In this document: positions 13,301 to 26,589 of the stretch, one piece after another | Layout of the letters: every line of letters begins with the position of its first letter | Numbering within the stretch: position 1 is the stretch's first letter | DNA from: Diphasiastrum complanatum | Taxonomy: Eukaryota > Streptophyta > Lycopodiopsida > Lycopodiales > Lycopodiaceae | DNA: 64,000 bases | Direction: 5' to 3' | NCBI GenBank assembly: GCA_029204225.1 | Contig: CM055100.1 | Coordinates: forward strand, 59,892,975-59,956,974 | Position numbers and translations under genes: made by a program | Notes under the pieces: generated by a model | Database searches by the model: none | What the model saw: only the letters and a program-made list of their open reading frames with translations | What the model was told of the DNA's origin: nothing

Positions 13301-16300
13301 ATTGCAGTGATTACAATCACTGTTTCGTTTGGGTGTGGACTTGGAATGAAACCATTATCTTTGTCCCCATCCTCTTGCTTTTGACTACCTTAACTTTTCT
13401 TGCCTCCTTTAGCTTATTTTTTGCCTTTTTGAAACTGCTTCTGATAAAGAACCCTTGCTCCTTGAAGTCCTCTCATGTCATCAAATTTTCTCATTTCCTC
13501 ATGAAGAAGTAGCCCATTCAAATAGTCAAAAGTAGGTCTTCTCTCTCTTAAACATAATGTCGTCAAAAAAATTTGATAGACTAAAGGTGAACTACTATCA
13601 AGCATGATGGGAAAAAAAATTATTGTTTTACTCCCTCCTTTTTTTGTGAGTTGATCCTTTGAATCCTTAACTCTTGTCAAATAATCTGTAATTGACTCCC
13701 TTAAATTCATTTTCAAAGTATGTAATTTATTACTTAAGGATTCAAGCTTGATTTATTGTCTCATGCGTACTATTATGTCCCAAGCTTTTTTAGGACCTGC
13801 AGCATCTCTGATATGTGGGATTATTTTAATTTTTACTAATAGATTGATAATATGATGTGCTCTTTGCACCCTTTTGATAAAAACCTTTCAATCTCTATAA
13901 TTTTAATCATTTGGCAAATCTTCTTGACCTGTAACTATCTACCAAGATGCATCTTGAATGTCCATAAAGTATAATTGGAACCATCGAGCTTGCGTGACTC
14001 AGGTAACATTGACTCACCATCTTCAAAAGAAAAAAACATGAAAACTTAAATCAGCTGTCGACCATGTGTAGTAGGAAACTAGATCCAACAGCCTTCAATG
14101 ATTTTTAACTAGGAATATTCAAGCAACCGTCTTCTTCACTCAAAGACAGCATACATGCAAAGTAGTTTAGCTATCCATGAGCACCTATAGACATCAAAAA
14201 TGCAAACTTAAGTTAACGACTCCCTTTTGTGACTATCTTGTAGCAAGTTTTAGGAGCGATCTTTGACAACTTATCTAACTTGAATCACTAGCAGACAACA
14301 GTGATTTTCAACAGTTTGTCCTCTAGCAATAATAATCAAAGCTACAGCTAGTAACGCAGCACATATTCTATGGCGATTTGCTAAGAACTTTTAGCAACAA
14401 CTATAGGCACTACCTCCAGCGAACTAAGCCAGCGAACTTGTAGCAATCTTCCTACACTAATTTCATCACATAGACTTTGCTTTTAATGAACTAGGCACTG
14501 ATACTATGTTGGAATTATTCCGATTCTCAAACAGGAGTTGACTAATCTTATTAGCACTCACAAAATTGAAAAAGAGAGAAAGAATGACATTTATCACTTA
14601 ACCATTCAACATCAGTAGCATCATACCACTCAACAATCTATGTATTTATTTTGAATTACCAAAATTTTACCCATAGATCATGAACAAAAAGTTTTACCCA
14701 AAGTTCTTTTCTACGTCTAGCATCCATGCTCTATTGAAGAACATATTTGCTAATCTCATCCTTGCAACGACTGTGGAAAATAGCAGAAGTTGAATATCTA
14801 AAACTATACATTTTTTTATTTATTCCTCCTTCTAAAGGGAGCAAATGAAGGAAGTTCAGTCATGAGTAGTCCTCCCTCTCCTAAGCAAAAGTACTTGTCT
14901 CAGCTTCACACTTTCACGAGTAAAGCAAGAAATGTTGTACATAGTAGCATTAAAGCTCATTTGAAACCTAGATATTTCAAATATGTTTGAATGCTACTAT
15001 GTAGTATGTATAAGGTTAGAAGGTGGCACCTGAATCTTATGGCAATGGAGAGAGATTGTTTTCTTCTTATTCTTCTTCTTTGGAAGGCCATGCCAACAAT
15101 CCAGTCTATTCCAGAGTTCCACATATCTTGATCTCATACCTTTGATCACCCTCCAAAAAAAAATTTCTATAAATTTTAGTTCGTTCTTATTTGTTTATGT
15201 TGTGCAGCAATTTAAAACATCCATTGGACCAGAAATCCATGAACCATGGTGTCGACGAGCATCAACAATCTTCTCTGGCACCACTTGTACAGAGATAGTC
15301 AGATCCTTTAATTCAACTAATTTACCTTTCATAATCAAGTTATCATCAACGACTCGGTTGAAGCACAAACTCAACCAATGGGAGATACTTTTCACAATCA
15401 GACTGTCTATGAGATAAATATGCTCTAAACATATCCTCCATAGTCTAGTTGATACATGTTGTCTGCCCATTAGATTCTGGGTGATCTGAAGAACTTAGAC
15501 TAACGGTGGTTTCAAGTTTTTCAAGAATTGACTGCCAAAATTTGCCAGTGTAGTCTTGATCACTAACAATATCGTTTGGCAAGCCTTGACAATACATTAG
15601 CTGGTATAAATTACACCATTTTGGTCAACACTTCAATCGCCATCCAAATCTCATCATGACCCTTCCTAGTTTTAGGGAGTCCACTCACAAATTCCCTTGA
15701 AATACTTTCCCATTTCTTACTGGAATTTCCAAAGGATGTAAGAGACCAAGACTACGAGTCTCTTTGCTTTATTAAACTAGCATTATTCACAACCCTGAAC
15801 ATATGCCTCGACATGACCTTTCATATGAATATGAGGAGGAAAAATTTACTCAACGTCATGAATTCCTTTCAAAATCATAGTTCTTATTTGCTACTTTACA
15901 TTTGAGAATACTTGAGGATATAAACTTTGATAGCCGCCACTCTCCTTTTCCAACTCCTACATAGCCTCTATTATATTAAAATTCAACCTCGGTAAGCCCC
16001 TTTTACTTTGTGGCAGAAGAGAATTGGGAGTATTTCTCCTTGGTCATTCTAGATATCATAGTCATTGGTAGATGTGATGTTCATCAAACAGAAGAGACTA
16101 CTGATTCTTTTTATATCAATTTATCAATGCACCAAAGAAAAACAACTTATATATCAAGTGAGTGGATTTATATGATTTTATTCAGCTAATATAATTCCTA
16201 TTATCTTGATTGATTGCATATATGCTAAAAGGATAATAAGTTGCAATGATGCAAATAATTGGGTAGATGTTACAACATTGTGCCATGTTGTTGTTAGCTT

Positions 16301-19300
16301 GAAGGACTTCTAGAATACATTGATTTGTCTTGTATATGCTAATAGAATCGCAACATGTAATGGCACAGGTTCTTGGTCAGATATGTGACATTATTAAAGA
16401 ACCTTTAAGAGATCTTCTTGTGCGTCACCTTCTTCAAGCATCCATGGTATGATTCGTAAAACCTTGCTCAAGTTTACATCTTCATTAGAACAAGCTTCTT
16501 TGCATTCATATTTAGAAAATTTTCATAGTTGCCTAGCTAACTCTTTTCCAATTTTATTAAGGATCTAAACTCGTGCAATGATATTTGATTGAATATACTT
16601 AAAGAAATAGGCATCCTACAGGGGGGTTTTGTGCGCGTGCTTTTGGATGGTGGTCCCTTTCGTGCATTTTCTCGAAGTGATGCAGACATTTTACAAGAGG
16701 ACTTACATCTCTTGAAGGTATACTACATAACATTTTGTATATTTGCTTAGGCAATGACATCAATAGAATATAAAGATCACATGATTTGGCTATGGAGATT
16801 TGTAGAGTATACAATCACAGGATCATCTTTTCATCCCCAAGGAATAATTAAGTCAATCAAACATAAAGCACCATTTTTGGTATGAGATGAGTCTATGCAA
16901 ACAATGCATGAGAGTAAGTCGATTGGAGTGTTTTAATAATCTTGATATTAAGAAATATTACACCCACACCATCATTGAACAAGTCAACAAGGAATACCTT
17001 GTGTTTTAAGCTCAATTCATTATTGAGATATTTGCTCCTCGGATTCAATACAAACAATATTCATGATAGTTTGTGCATAGTGCGTCAACCTTTTGTCGCA
17101 CATATAAAGATGGAAACAATATATTGAGTACAACATGTTTCGTCAAAAAGGATAACAACTTAGAATTACAATTGCTAACTTGAAATTGTGTATGATTGAA
17201 ATAATTGTAAGTTGTTAAGGTCTTTTGAAATCTAGTGATATCAACTTGTTCCCGATTAAGCTTTATACACAAATTACATGGTTGTGTGTATCAAAAGAAA
17301 AGATCGAAGGTGAGGGTCCATGGTACATGATTTATACAGAGGATGATTATTTTTTGTGAATTGCATCCCAAGTCATTGGTGGCCTAACTTGCTGGCTAGA
17401 TTCAGGCAAATATACTTGTCATCCTCACAGTGGTGGACATAGTGTTGTTAATTATCTCATGGGGTCACCATTCTCCATACCTCTTATATCTGATTTTCAT
17501 ATCTCTCTTACCACTCTCTTTGATCATTTTTTTCTCTCCTTCGCTATTGGCCGCCTCCCCCCTCCCCAGTCATCCTCCTACCCTGTGCTTACCCGGGCAC
17601 CCAGATATAGATTCAGCTCTCTATATACGCTAGTCTACCAGGAGTATTCGGCATCCTTACTCCACTCCTTTCCCCATGACATTACAGTTGAGACACAAGC
17701 GGCCTTCCTTACCACCTCTCTTCATACCACCACTTCTCTAGCCTTTCCGTCTAAGCTCCATAAAGGTAGACGCACACATTCCTCACTGCTTCGTCCCCCA
17801 TGGTATGATGCCGAATGCAGTTCTCTTCATCACCTTGTCACCCACGCACGTACTCATGCTCCCCACCTTCTCCGCTCCGCCCGACGCTCTTACCACTATA
17901 CACTCCGCCGTAAAAAGTGTGCCTATGATGACTCTGAAGGAAAGTGGCATGTTGACCTTCTCTTCAGTTCTTCGGGTGCCTTTTGGCCTGAGTTTATCCT
18001 TCGTGCTCCACCACCTCTCCTGGATGACGTCCGCATATGGGTTGACTATGCTACCAGTCTATATACCATACACACTGATGCACCCATTTCTATCTCTCCA
18101 CGCTCTTTTGAATTCACCTTCTTCACCTCTGACATGGTATTTGCGACCATCAAGGGAATGAAATCCCACAAGGCAAGAGACATCAAAGACCTCAAATCTA
18201 AACTCCTAGTCCATGCTGCCGACCTCCTTGCTCCCACATTAGCCACTCTCCTCAATTCCGCAGTTATTTCTGGCTTCCCTTCATCCTGGTGCACGAACTG
18301 GTGCACGAACACCATCCACCCTGTCCATAAAAATGGTGACCCTATGGTTCCTGGTAACTACCGCACTATCATGATTGGGCATGTTCTTGCGAAGCTCTAT
18401 GGCACCATACTTCAGTCTGTAGTGAGCTCAGAGGCAGAATCCAAGAGATCACATGCATTGGGACATGCAGGTTTCTGACTACTCTACCACTGACCATATA
18501 TTCACACTACGACCTTTACTTGAGGAAGTTAAGTATAGGAAAGAGAAGGTTTACTGTTATTTTTTGGACTTCAGGAAAGCCTTTGATTCTGTACCTCGCT
18601 CCCTGCTCATTCAAAGACTCGTGACCTTGGCTTCTCCACCGATATTATCCTGGGAGTGATGGATCTCTATGAGAGGGTTTTGGGGTGTTTTAAACGTGAC
18701 AGTGGCATTTTTGAGCATATTTGGAGCACCATTGGGGTGAAGCAGGGTTGCTCTCTTTCACCAGTTCTTTTTGGATTGTACATTGATGAGCTAGAGAGAG
18801 TTATCTCACAGTGTGGTGGAGCTGGTTGGCGATATCTTGATTGCCATCCTCCTTTATGCGGATTATGTGGTACTAGTATCTCCGACCAGAGACCGGGCTA
18901 CAGAGGTAGCTGGATTGCTTACAAGGCTCTTGCACTAGATGGGGATTGGGGGTGAACATTGCGAAGACCAAGGTTATGGTCTTCACCACTTCTCGAGCTT
19001 TCATGCAGTGTCAGGGCTCACTCTCCATGGACAGACCTTAGAAGGTAGTTTCTTCTTACACTTACTTGGGGATACTTTTCTCTGGTCCTACCTTCAGCAT
19101 GCGACAAGCAGCTACCACTCGACTTGGGAAGGGGCACTCCTCCCTTGTACAGCAAGAGCGGTTTTGCTTTAGGAAGTCCATTCGAGACGCTCGCAGGACA
19201 GGATCGGATGATAGTGTCATACCTCATTCATGACACTTAGATACTTAGCCATACATATGCTCCCACATGTTTCATATTTCATATATCATCTCTTTTATTT

Positions 19301-21241
19301 CAGTTCAGTTCATAGTATTCGGATATGTTATTTTTTTTTCTATTTCGGAGACGCTTCATACGCTCCCACTGTTACCACATACCTGACATGTACATTTACT
19401 AGTCTTATATGCCTTTTGGCATGGAAAAGACATAATAAAGCTTTCTTTCTTCTTTCTTTCTCTCTCTGTCTCTCTTTGGCGCTGGAGCTGTATGGTTGCC
19501 CTCTCTCTCTCTCTCCGTCGCTCTCTCTGAAGTCACTGATCAGTATATGGTTAAATGGCAAGCTATGGAAGAATTTGGGAAGGAGTTCAGGGCATTGCGA
19601 AGCAAAGTGGTGCTTCTTACCGAATCGTTGCAAAAGCTTACAACAGAGAAAAGCCTCTTGGAGACAAAAGTCCAATTTCTTGAAAACGAAATCAGCTCTT
19701 TACAAGAGAAACAGGGCTCCCCATCTCACACTGTGACGAAGATTCAAGAATTGGAATCCACCATTACTCAACACCATGAAGAAACCCTCTCCTAGGCAAC
19801 AGTGTTGAAAAGAGGTAGTAAGCCAAGTGCTCCCATTTCATCTGGGCCGTCATCTAAGCTAAACTTTTCAAAGAAAAATCTAGAGCACAAAAATCTCTCA
19901 ACATTAGAGTCTGTGGCATTACTAACAGCCAAAACGCACTTGAAGAGGCAAAGCATTTCCTTGAGACCACACTAGCCTACAGAGTTCCCATTCTGTGTTC
20001 ACTGTACACAATAGTTAGTATTGTGAATCTTGTTTTCCCACCTTATTGTTCCTACTTGAGAATATTGGAAATCATAGCACAAGCAACAATATCTACCTCA
20101 CACAGAGCATTCTACGAGCATTCATCAAAAACAACAAATGGTAATCCAACTATAGATCACTTGGTCGTATTTGATATACCCCTCCATTACTTGCTATAGT
20201 CGCTTTCTAGTTAGGATGTCTACATTACCTAGGATTTGCCTCTAAGGTCTATGTGACGATGGTTGTATTTGTACTCCAGCTCTGATATGAATATCTATGG
20301 GCTCACGGATGTGATGAACTTATTTTCCAGCAGACAAATTGGTTATCCCCATAACTATGGCTCGATTAAAGGGTACACCCATCTTTAATAATGGTTGAAC
20401 ATAATAGCTAAATACACCAAAAGGTTATCGCCTTTTTCAACTTGATAGGATTTTGATGGCATCTCATAATTCATCAAGAATGATCCGGCAATGTATATAT
20501 GCCAAAAAAATCTATTCCTAATTTCAAATCCAGTGCAAAGTAGTACTTTGTAAGTGATGATTATAATGTTTGTAATTCTGCCCTTTTCTTTTGATGAAGT
20601 ATTGCTACTTAACTTTTGACACTGCCTAAAGTCTTGTATTGTGGAATGCTTTCCGGCAAGGATAATCAATTCATTCATGACTTGGAATGTGTAAATTGGA
20701 TCATAGCAATTTTTTTCTATGCTCGACACCCCTAATGGAAAACTCAATCCTGCCCTTCACCTGCATTGGAGTGTATAATATTTCTATCTTATGTACAGAT
20801 TACAAGGTGTCTATGCTTTTGTAGGAGTTTTTCATTGCAGATGGGGATGGTCTTTTCCCAGAAGCTGTTGAGAACACTGCTGCCCTAGCAGAACAAGCTC
20901 TGAAGCTGCATCAACTCGAGGTAATTGTTTTGTATTATCAACAATAAGCTTGATCCTTGTCGATGCATCTGCAACATATGAAGTTCATCTACGATTTCAA
21001 AGCAAACGTTTTGTGGTGCTATGCCAATCAATCCCTTTTTTTATTTTGGCAGACCCATATATTAATTAAGACTCTTAGGCATGCTAGCCAGCAAATGGTT
21101 GTTGGCATTGACATACAAAAAGTTGGTGGAAGTTCATCCTCGGATGTCAAGACACTTCTTCGTGTATTGTGTCATAGAATGGATCGAGATGCTTCAAAGT
21201 TTCTAAAAAAGTCTTATAGAATACCAAAAACTGTAGAATGA
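3283..21241 (+). CDS. Plant UNC-13-like (DUF810/MUN, PATROL1-family) protein, C-terminal exons
   Basis: The coding sequence reads join(3283..3385, 4234..4395, 4634..4740, 16369..16446, 16622..16717, 20825..20920, 21053..21241), 276 residues plus stop, and all seven pieces join in phase. Family blocks appear in order: CDFTGTKIIYWDMRDSYING, VLGQICDIIKEPLRD, VRVLLDGGPFRAFSRSDADI, EFFIADGDGLFPEAVEN and the terminal TLLRVLCHRMDRDASKFLKK. These are the MHD/MUN C-terminal hallmarks of plant UNC-13 homologues, membrane-traffic tethering proteins; PATROL1 promotes plasma-membrane delivery of a proton ATPase. Full-length members are about 1,000 residues, so the 5' three quarters lies upstream of the window. 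The frame is intact, so the gene looks functional. Introns of 11,628 and 4,107 bp are packed with LINEs and LTR fragments. Assignment to one paralogue is not possible. Confidence 0.88.
4234..4395 (+). CDS. UNC-13-like gene, exon b
   Basis: Acceptor ATTGACAG before 4234. The exon has a low-complexity Ser/Lys-rich part followed by VNMAIEKICDFT, which leads into the conserved TGTKIIYWD block of the next exon. The donor, GTCTGT at 4396, is a weak GT site, chosen because phase and homology both require a junction exactly there. Confidence 0.75.
4634..4740 (+). CDS. UNC-13-like gene, exon c
   Basis: Acceptor GCTGGCAG before 4634 and donor GTAAGT at 4741. It encodes GTKIIYWDMRDSYINGLYKG followed by a SRIDIVVSGLDI segment, the most diagnostic block of plant UNC-13-like proteins. 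The intron that follows is 11.6 kb long and starts only 32 bp before a (CT)n run and LINE sequence. Confidence 0.88.
4773..4810 (+). repeat. (CT)n microsatellite at a LINE 5' junction
   Basis: A 38-bp pure CT run inside the long intron. LINE ORF1-type sequence starts directly after it at 4811, so it marks a 5' junction of an element. Confidence 0.95.
4811..5990 (+). mobile_element. LINE ORF1 segment (coiled coil) bounded by (CT)n
   Basis: Begins with a GC-rich Pro/Ser-rich open stretch (4916-5323). It continues in overlapping frames as a coiled-coil ORF1 (5236-5574) with SHLKKLESSIKEIENEVAVI and TSTKLQQLENQLSNL. Further on, 5620-5850 encodes an L1-type ORF1 C-terminus (DPDTLVIRFTSVSHQREVL, then KLDEDLSFIQVQERKKARQE). 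ORF1 proteins of L1-type LINEs bind the element RNA. Three frameshifts break it. The endonuclease/RT half is absent and the segment runs into (CT)n at 6017, so it is a partial or recombined copy. Confidence 0.7.
6017..6101 (+). repeat. (CT)n microsatellite between two LINE pieces
   Basis: An 85-bp CT run with one CC interruption. It separates an ORF1-containing LINE piece on its left from a 5'-truncated LINE 3' piece on its right. Confidence 0.95.
6102..6716 (+). mobile_element. 5'-truncated LINE, C-terminal and 3' UTR part
   Basis: Starts abruptly after the CT run inside the CCHC zinc-binding segment of the RT protein (SLQEVEDEAHFLLRCSLYYE, with H-x4-C). The C-terminal tail continues with a frameshift near 6335. 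It has an acidic/basic patch (DDSDDE, then PPRKKPK) and ends at 6497 with QRTLHTYFR-stop, a perfect PIP-box pattern (Q-x-x-L-x-x-Y-F) at 6468-6491. The 3' UTR ends with the family stem-loop at 6681-6694 and then (CT)n. Confidence 0.8.
6681..6694 (+). promoter_or_regulatory. LINE 3'-terminal stem-loop
   Basis: GCACC-CACG-GGTGC, a 5-bp stem with a 4-nt loop, preceded by TCTTAT and followed by AGACGTCAATAA and the CT tail. It is the same position and context as the stem-loops of four other LINE 3' ends in the window. It is probably the RNA element recognised by the reverse transcriptase; that role is inferred from other LINEs. Confidence 0.65.
6717..6789 (+). repeat. (CT)n tail/junction
   Basis: A CT run of about 73 bp that directly follows one LINE 3' end and directly precedes another truncated LINE 3' end. 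Confidence 0.95.
6790..7080 (+). mobile_element. Severely 5'-truncated LINE (end of ORF2 plus 3' UTR)
   Basis: The first bases correspond to the last codons of the RT protein in the copy ending at 26180. From 6875 the sequence is clearly collinear with the 3' UTR at 26200-26376 (TAGCTGGTGGTTAA, then GCTGGAGGTTAAG, AATAAGTCC and the stem-loop). The stem-loop is at 7031-7044 and a short (TTCTAA)-type tail replaces CT. It is about 290 bp long. Confidence 0.75.
7031..7044 (+). promoter_or_regulatory. LINE 3'-terminal stem-loop
   Basis: GTGCC-CTCG-GGCAC, preceded by GTCTTAT and followed by AGACATTAATA. The stem bases differ from the neighbouring copy at 6681 but pairing is preserved. Confidence 0.65.
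8371..8442 (-). ncRNA. tRNA-like pol III unit in the 3' LTR of the TRIM
   Basis: On the - strand it shows an A-box-like TAGCTCAGTGGTAGAGCA with a GCTC/GAGC D stem, and a B-box-like GGTTTGAATCC. The ends, GGGTGAA and TCTGTCC, form only a weak acceptor-like stem in this copy. The anticodon arm is poor, so it is a tRNA-derived promoter unit, not a working tRNA gene. Confidence 0.6.
8631..8701 (-). ncRNA. tRNA-like pol III unit in the 5' LTR of the TRIM
   Basis: On the - strand the 71-nt unit begins GGGCGGA and ends TCTGTCC, which pair over seven positions (two G-T wobbles) as an acceptor stem. A-box-like TATCTCAGTGGTAGAGCA and B-box GGTTCGATCC are present. No convincing anticodon stem is seen. 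Confidence 0.65.
10241..10305 (+). repeat. (CT)n tail of LINE copy
   Basis: A 65-bp pure CT run. It follows LINE 3' UTR sequence that matches 19257-19340 but stops before the stem-loop found in other copies, so this tail sits at an internal 3' UTR position. Confidence 0.9.
10306..12149. other. Intron sequence without recognised gene
   Basis: No frame that I can match to a family. A short Gly-rich stretch at about 10935-10990 (YRGSYGGNMGVGV) follows a GCGCAG acceptor-like site but has no partner exon. It could be a relic exon or chance. Confidence 0.4.
12150..14509 (-). mobile_element. Ty1/copia fragment: gag, protease, pre-integrase, integrase part
   Basis: Read on the - strand from a primer site near 14493-14508 (TAGTATCAGTGCC, a decayed TGGTATCAGAGC). 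Gag follows: LRESITDYLTRVKDSKDQL, then FDYLNGLLLHEEMRKFDDM, at 13716-13414. A zinc knuckle C-N-H-C-N-K-F-G-H-x4-C lies near 13310. A decayed protease (WYIDLVATQH) is near 13140, and pre-integrase sequence (HICEGCVMGKHNWQRFHKDG) at about 12600. Integrase C-terminal traces extend to about 12180. RT and RNase H are missing. It is antisense to the host gene and full of stops. Confidence 0.8.
14510..15095 (-). repeat. Probable 5' LTR of the copia fragment
   Basis: Immediately outside the decayed primer site the - strand sequence ends ATTCCAACA, as expected of an LTR 3' end. The outer boundary is not clear and no second LTR copy is in the window, so the extent is a guess. Confidence 0.35.
15100..15960 (-). 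mobile_element. Ty3/gypsy integrase fragment
   Basis: On the - strand, HMKGHVEAYVQGC at about 15820 resembles the zinc-binding N-terminus of gypsy integrases. Traces of the catalytic core follow at about 15740-15560. NGQT-like and EDM-like remains at 15470-15400 correspond to the late integrase core, and a 91-codon open stretch runs from 15470 to 15195. Stops and frame changes are frequent. No LTR was found. Confidence 0.65.
16369..16446 (+). CDS. UNC-13-like gene, exon d
   Basis: A 26-codon, phase-0 exon with acceptor GGCACAG and donor GTATGA at 16447. It encodes VLGQICDIIKEPLRDLLVRH followed by LLQASM, continuing the family block between the TGTKIIYWD region and LLDGGP. It ends the 11.6-kb intron, after LINE, copia and gypsy debris. 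Confidence 0.85.
16622..16717 (+). CDS. UNC-13-like gene, exon e
   Basis: A 32-codon, phase-0 exon with acceptor CCTACAG and donor GTATAC at 16718. It encodes GGFVRVLLDGGPFRAFSRSD and ends DLHLLK. The LLDGGP-x-R-x-F signature is diagnostic of the family. Confidence 0.88.
16718..17360. other. Intron sequence, nothing recognised
   Basis: AT-rich intron between exon e and a 5'-truncated LINE. No family match in either strand. Confidence 0.4.
17365..19442 (+). mobile_element. LINE copy with intact linker and RT start; internal 3' deletion
   Basis: Begins inside the endonuclease C-terminus (TCHPHSGGHSVVNYLMGSP) and keeps a 339-codon open frame (17459-18475) covering the endonuclease end, the linker and the RT N-terminus (MVPGNYRTIMIGHVLAKLYG). 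RT then continues in other frames: TTDHIFTLRPLL, YFLDFRKAFDSVPRS, GVKQGCSLSPVLFGLYIDEL and a decayed YADD at about 18855. At about 19197 the sequence jumps from the SIRDAR position to the final residues of the RT protein (IVSYLIHDT-stop), so the CCHC segment and the PIP-like tail are deleted. The 3' UTR stem-loop is at 19409-19422. Intronic, same strand as the host gene. Confidence 0.85.
19409..19422 (+). promoter_or_regulatory. LINE 3'-terminal stem-loop
   Basis: ATGCC-TTTT-GGCAT, preceded by GTCTTAT and followed by GGAAAAGACATAATAAAGC and a CT-rich tail. Pairing is kept despite different bases from the copies at 6681 and 7031. Confidence 0.65.
19443..19526 (+). repeat. Imperfect CT-rich tail/junction
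   Basis: Interrupted CT repeats that follow one LINE 3' end and precede ORF1 sequence of another LINE. It is probably an aged version of the pure (CT)n junctions elsewhere. Confidence 0.7.
19527..19990 (+). mobile_element. LINE ORF1 fragment (coiled coil)
   Basis: Opens just after the CT-rich junction with a coiled-coil segment (LRSKVVLLTESLQKLTTEKS then LLETKVQFLENEISSLQEKQ) and a family motif IQELESTITQHHEETLS, a stop where W is expected, then TVLKRGSKPSAPISS. The same motif occurs at 56.0-56.1 kb (QHKEETMSWSAVLKKGTKP). It is the N-terminal half of ORF1. The RNA-binding C-terminal half and ORF2 are absent. Confidence 0.7.
19991..20824. other. Intron sequence, nothing recognised
   Basis: No family match on either strand. 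Ends in the TTTTGTAG acceptor of exon f at 20824. Confidence 0.4.
20825..20920 (+). CDS. UNC-13-like gene, exon f
   Basis: A 32-codon, phase-0 exon with donor GTAATT at 20921. It encodes EFFIADGDGLFPEAVENTAA and ends ALKLHQLE. This is the F-F-x-x-x-GDGLP-like block that follows the LLDGGP exon in all family members; here the P is displaced by an inserted F. Confidence 0.88.
21053..21241 (+). CDS. UNC-13-like gene, terminal exon
   Basis: Acceptor TTTGGCAG before 21053. It encodes THILIKTLRHASQQMVVGID, a Gly/Ser linker and the family C-terminus TLLRVLCHRMDRDASKFLKK-SYRIPK, with TGA at 21239-21241. A possible poly(A) signal AATAAA lies at 21674-21679. Confidence 0.88.
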   Translation, partial: THILIKTLRHASQQMVVGIDIQKVGGSSSSDVKTLLRVLCHRMDRDASKFLKKSYRIPKTVE

Positions 21242-21709
21242 TTCTAAGGGGCATAAAAGTCAGAACACATCAATGTATTGGCCATGATTGTTGCAAAGAC
21301 TGAGAAGTACAAAATTTATACAGAAAAGTTGCATTTTCAGAATTAATTCGATTCAAGGTTTCAACCCTCTAGATATCTACCAAAATTGCAAGAGTCCTAT
21401 TTACATTTTTATAATAAGGCCTTCAGTTGTTTAATTTCATAGGGTACTTTTTCTGGCTGAGAAGCATTTAATTACAGCATTGTATCTTATTGGGCTAATT
21501 GAGTAGCTGGACCTAAGATTGCTTCACTTTTACCTTTATTATGGTTCTTCTTTTCTAGTTTCTTGTTGCCATCATATTTGTGTCCTTTTCTCGTTTGTCA
21601 AACAGTGGCATCACACCCTTTTGCTGACTTTATTAACTTTGATACAACTAGATGTTATGTAACTTTTAAGGAGAATAAATTTTTTTTTTTTTTGGTTCTT
21701 GCAATCCAT
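21242..21709. other. 3' flank of UNC-13-like gene
   Basis: Probable 3' UTR and downstream sequence. The AATAAA at 21674-21679 followed by a T-rich tract is the only candidate 3'-end signal seen. Plant signals are loose, so this is weak. Confidence 0.35.
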
Positions 21710-22199
21710 CTACAAATCAAGAGGTAAAAAGGAATCAGTCGCATGAAAAACCTCTAATGCATAAAAAGCCCAAAAGTGTATACCATCGGCATGGATTGTA
21801 GCAAACCTATATGTAGAAACACAAGGAGAGTGAAGCATGCCTGTATACTCATCTAGAAAGATCCTAGCATATAAATACCCTAGATAAGTAATAGTGACCA
21901 TCTGGCAAATATCCTCGGATGGAAAATGTGTAACGGTAAGGGCCAAGGCGCATAAATCATATAAGGAACCGTAGAAATATCATGAGGCAATCACAAACCT
22001 CAAGCAGAGATCCATGGAGCAAAGCGAAAGAAGATACAACCTGATCACCAATAGCGAGGGAACCATCAAACGTGGACCCCTGAAGAACCCCATAAAAATC
22101 TACAGGAACATCGGCCATAACGGACTCAAGAGATGGAGATATCGACCAATGGAGAGGATACTTCACCAACCACCGAACCAGGAGGGCTATCTGAGCCAT
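21710..22199 (-). pseudogene. Unrecognised coding relic, one frameshift
   Basis: On the - strand two open stretches (22199-21957 and 21946-21710) can be joined by one frameshift near 21960. The first has PVDFYGVLQGSTFDGSLAIG and the second VTITYLGYLYARIFLDEYTG and HSPCVSTYRFATIHADGIHF. The composition looks protein-like (balanced hydrophobic and aromatic residues, no low complexity) but I recognise no family. LINE sequence begins just to its right. It could be part of an unidentified transposon or a captured gene fragment. Confidence 0.35.
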
Positions 22200-22219
22200 G
22201 ATATTGATGACCTCGAATC

Positions 22220-26573
<4,354 letters not shown>

Positions 26574-26589
26574 AACAATCAAGTTAGAG

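Noticed and set aside
16599-16814. - strand frame covering 16.6-16.8 kb
   Set aside because: It is the reverse shadow of the UNC-13-like exon carrying LLDGGP, whose + strand reading has splice sites and family conservation.
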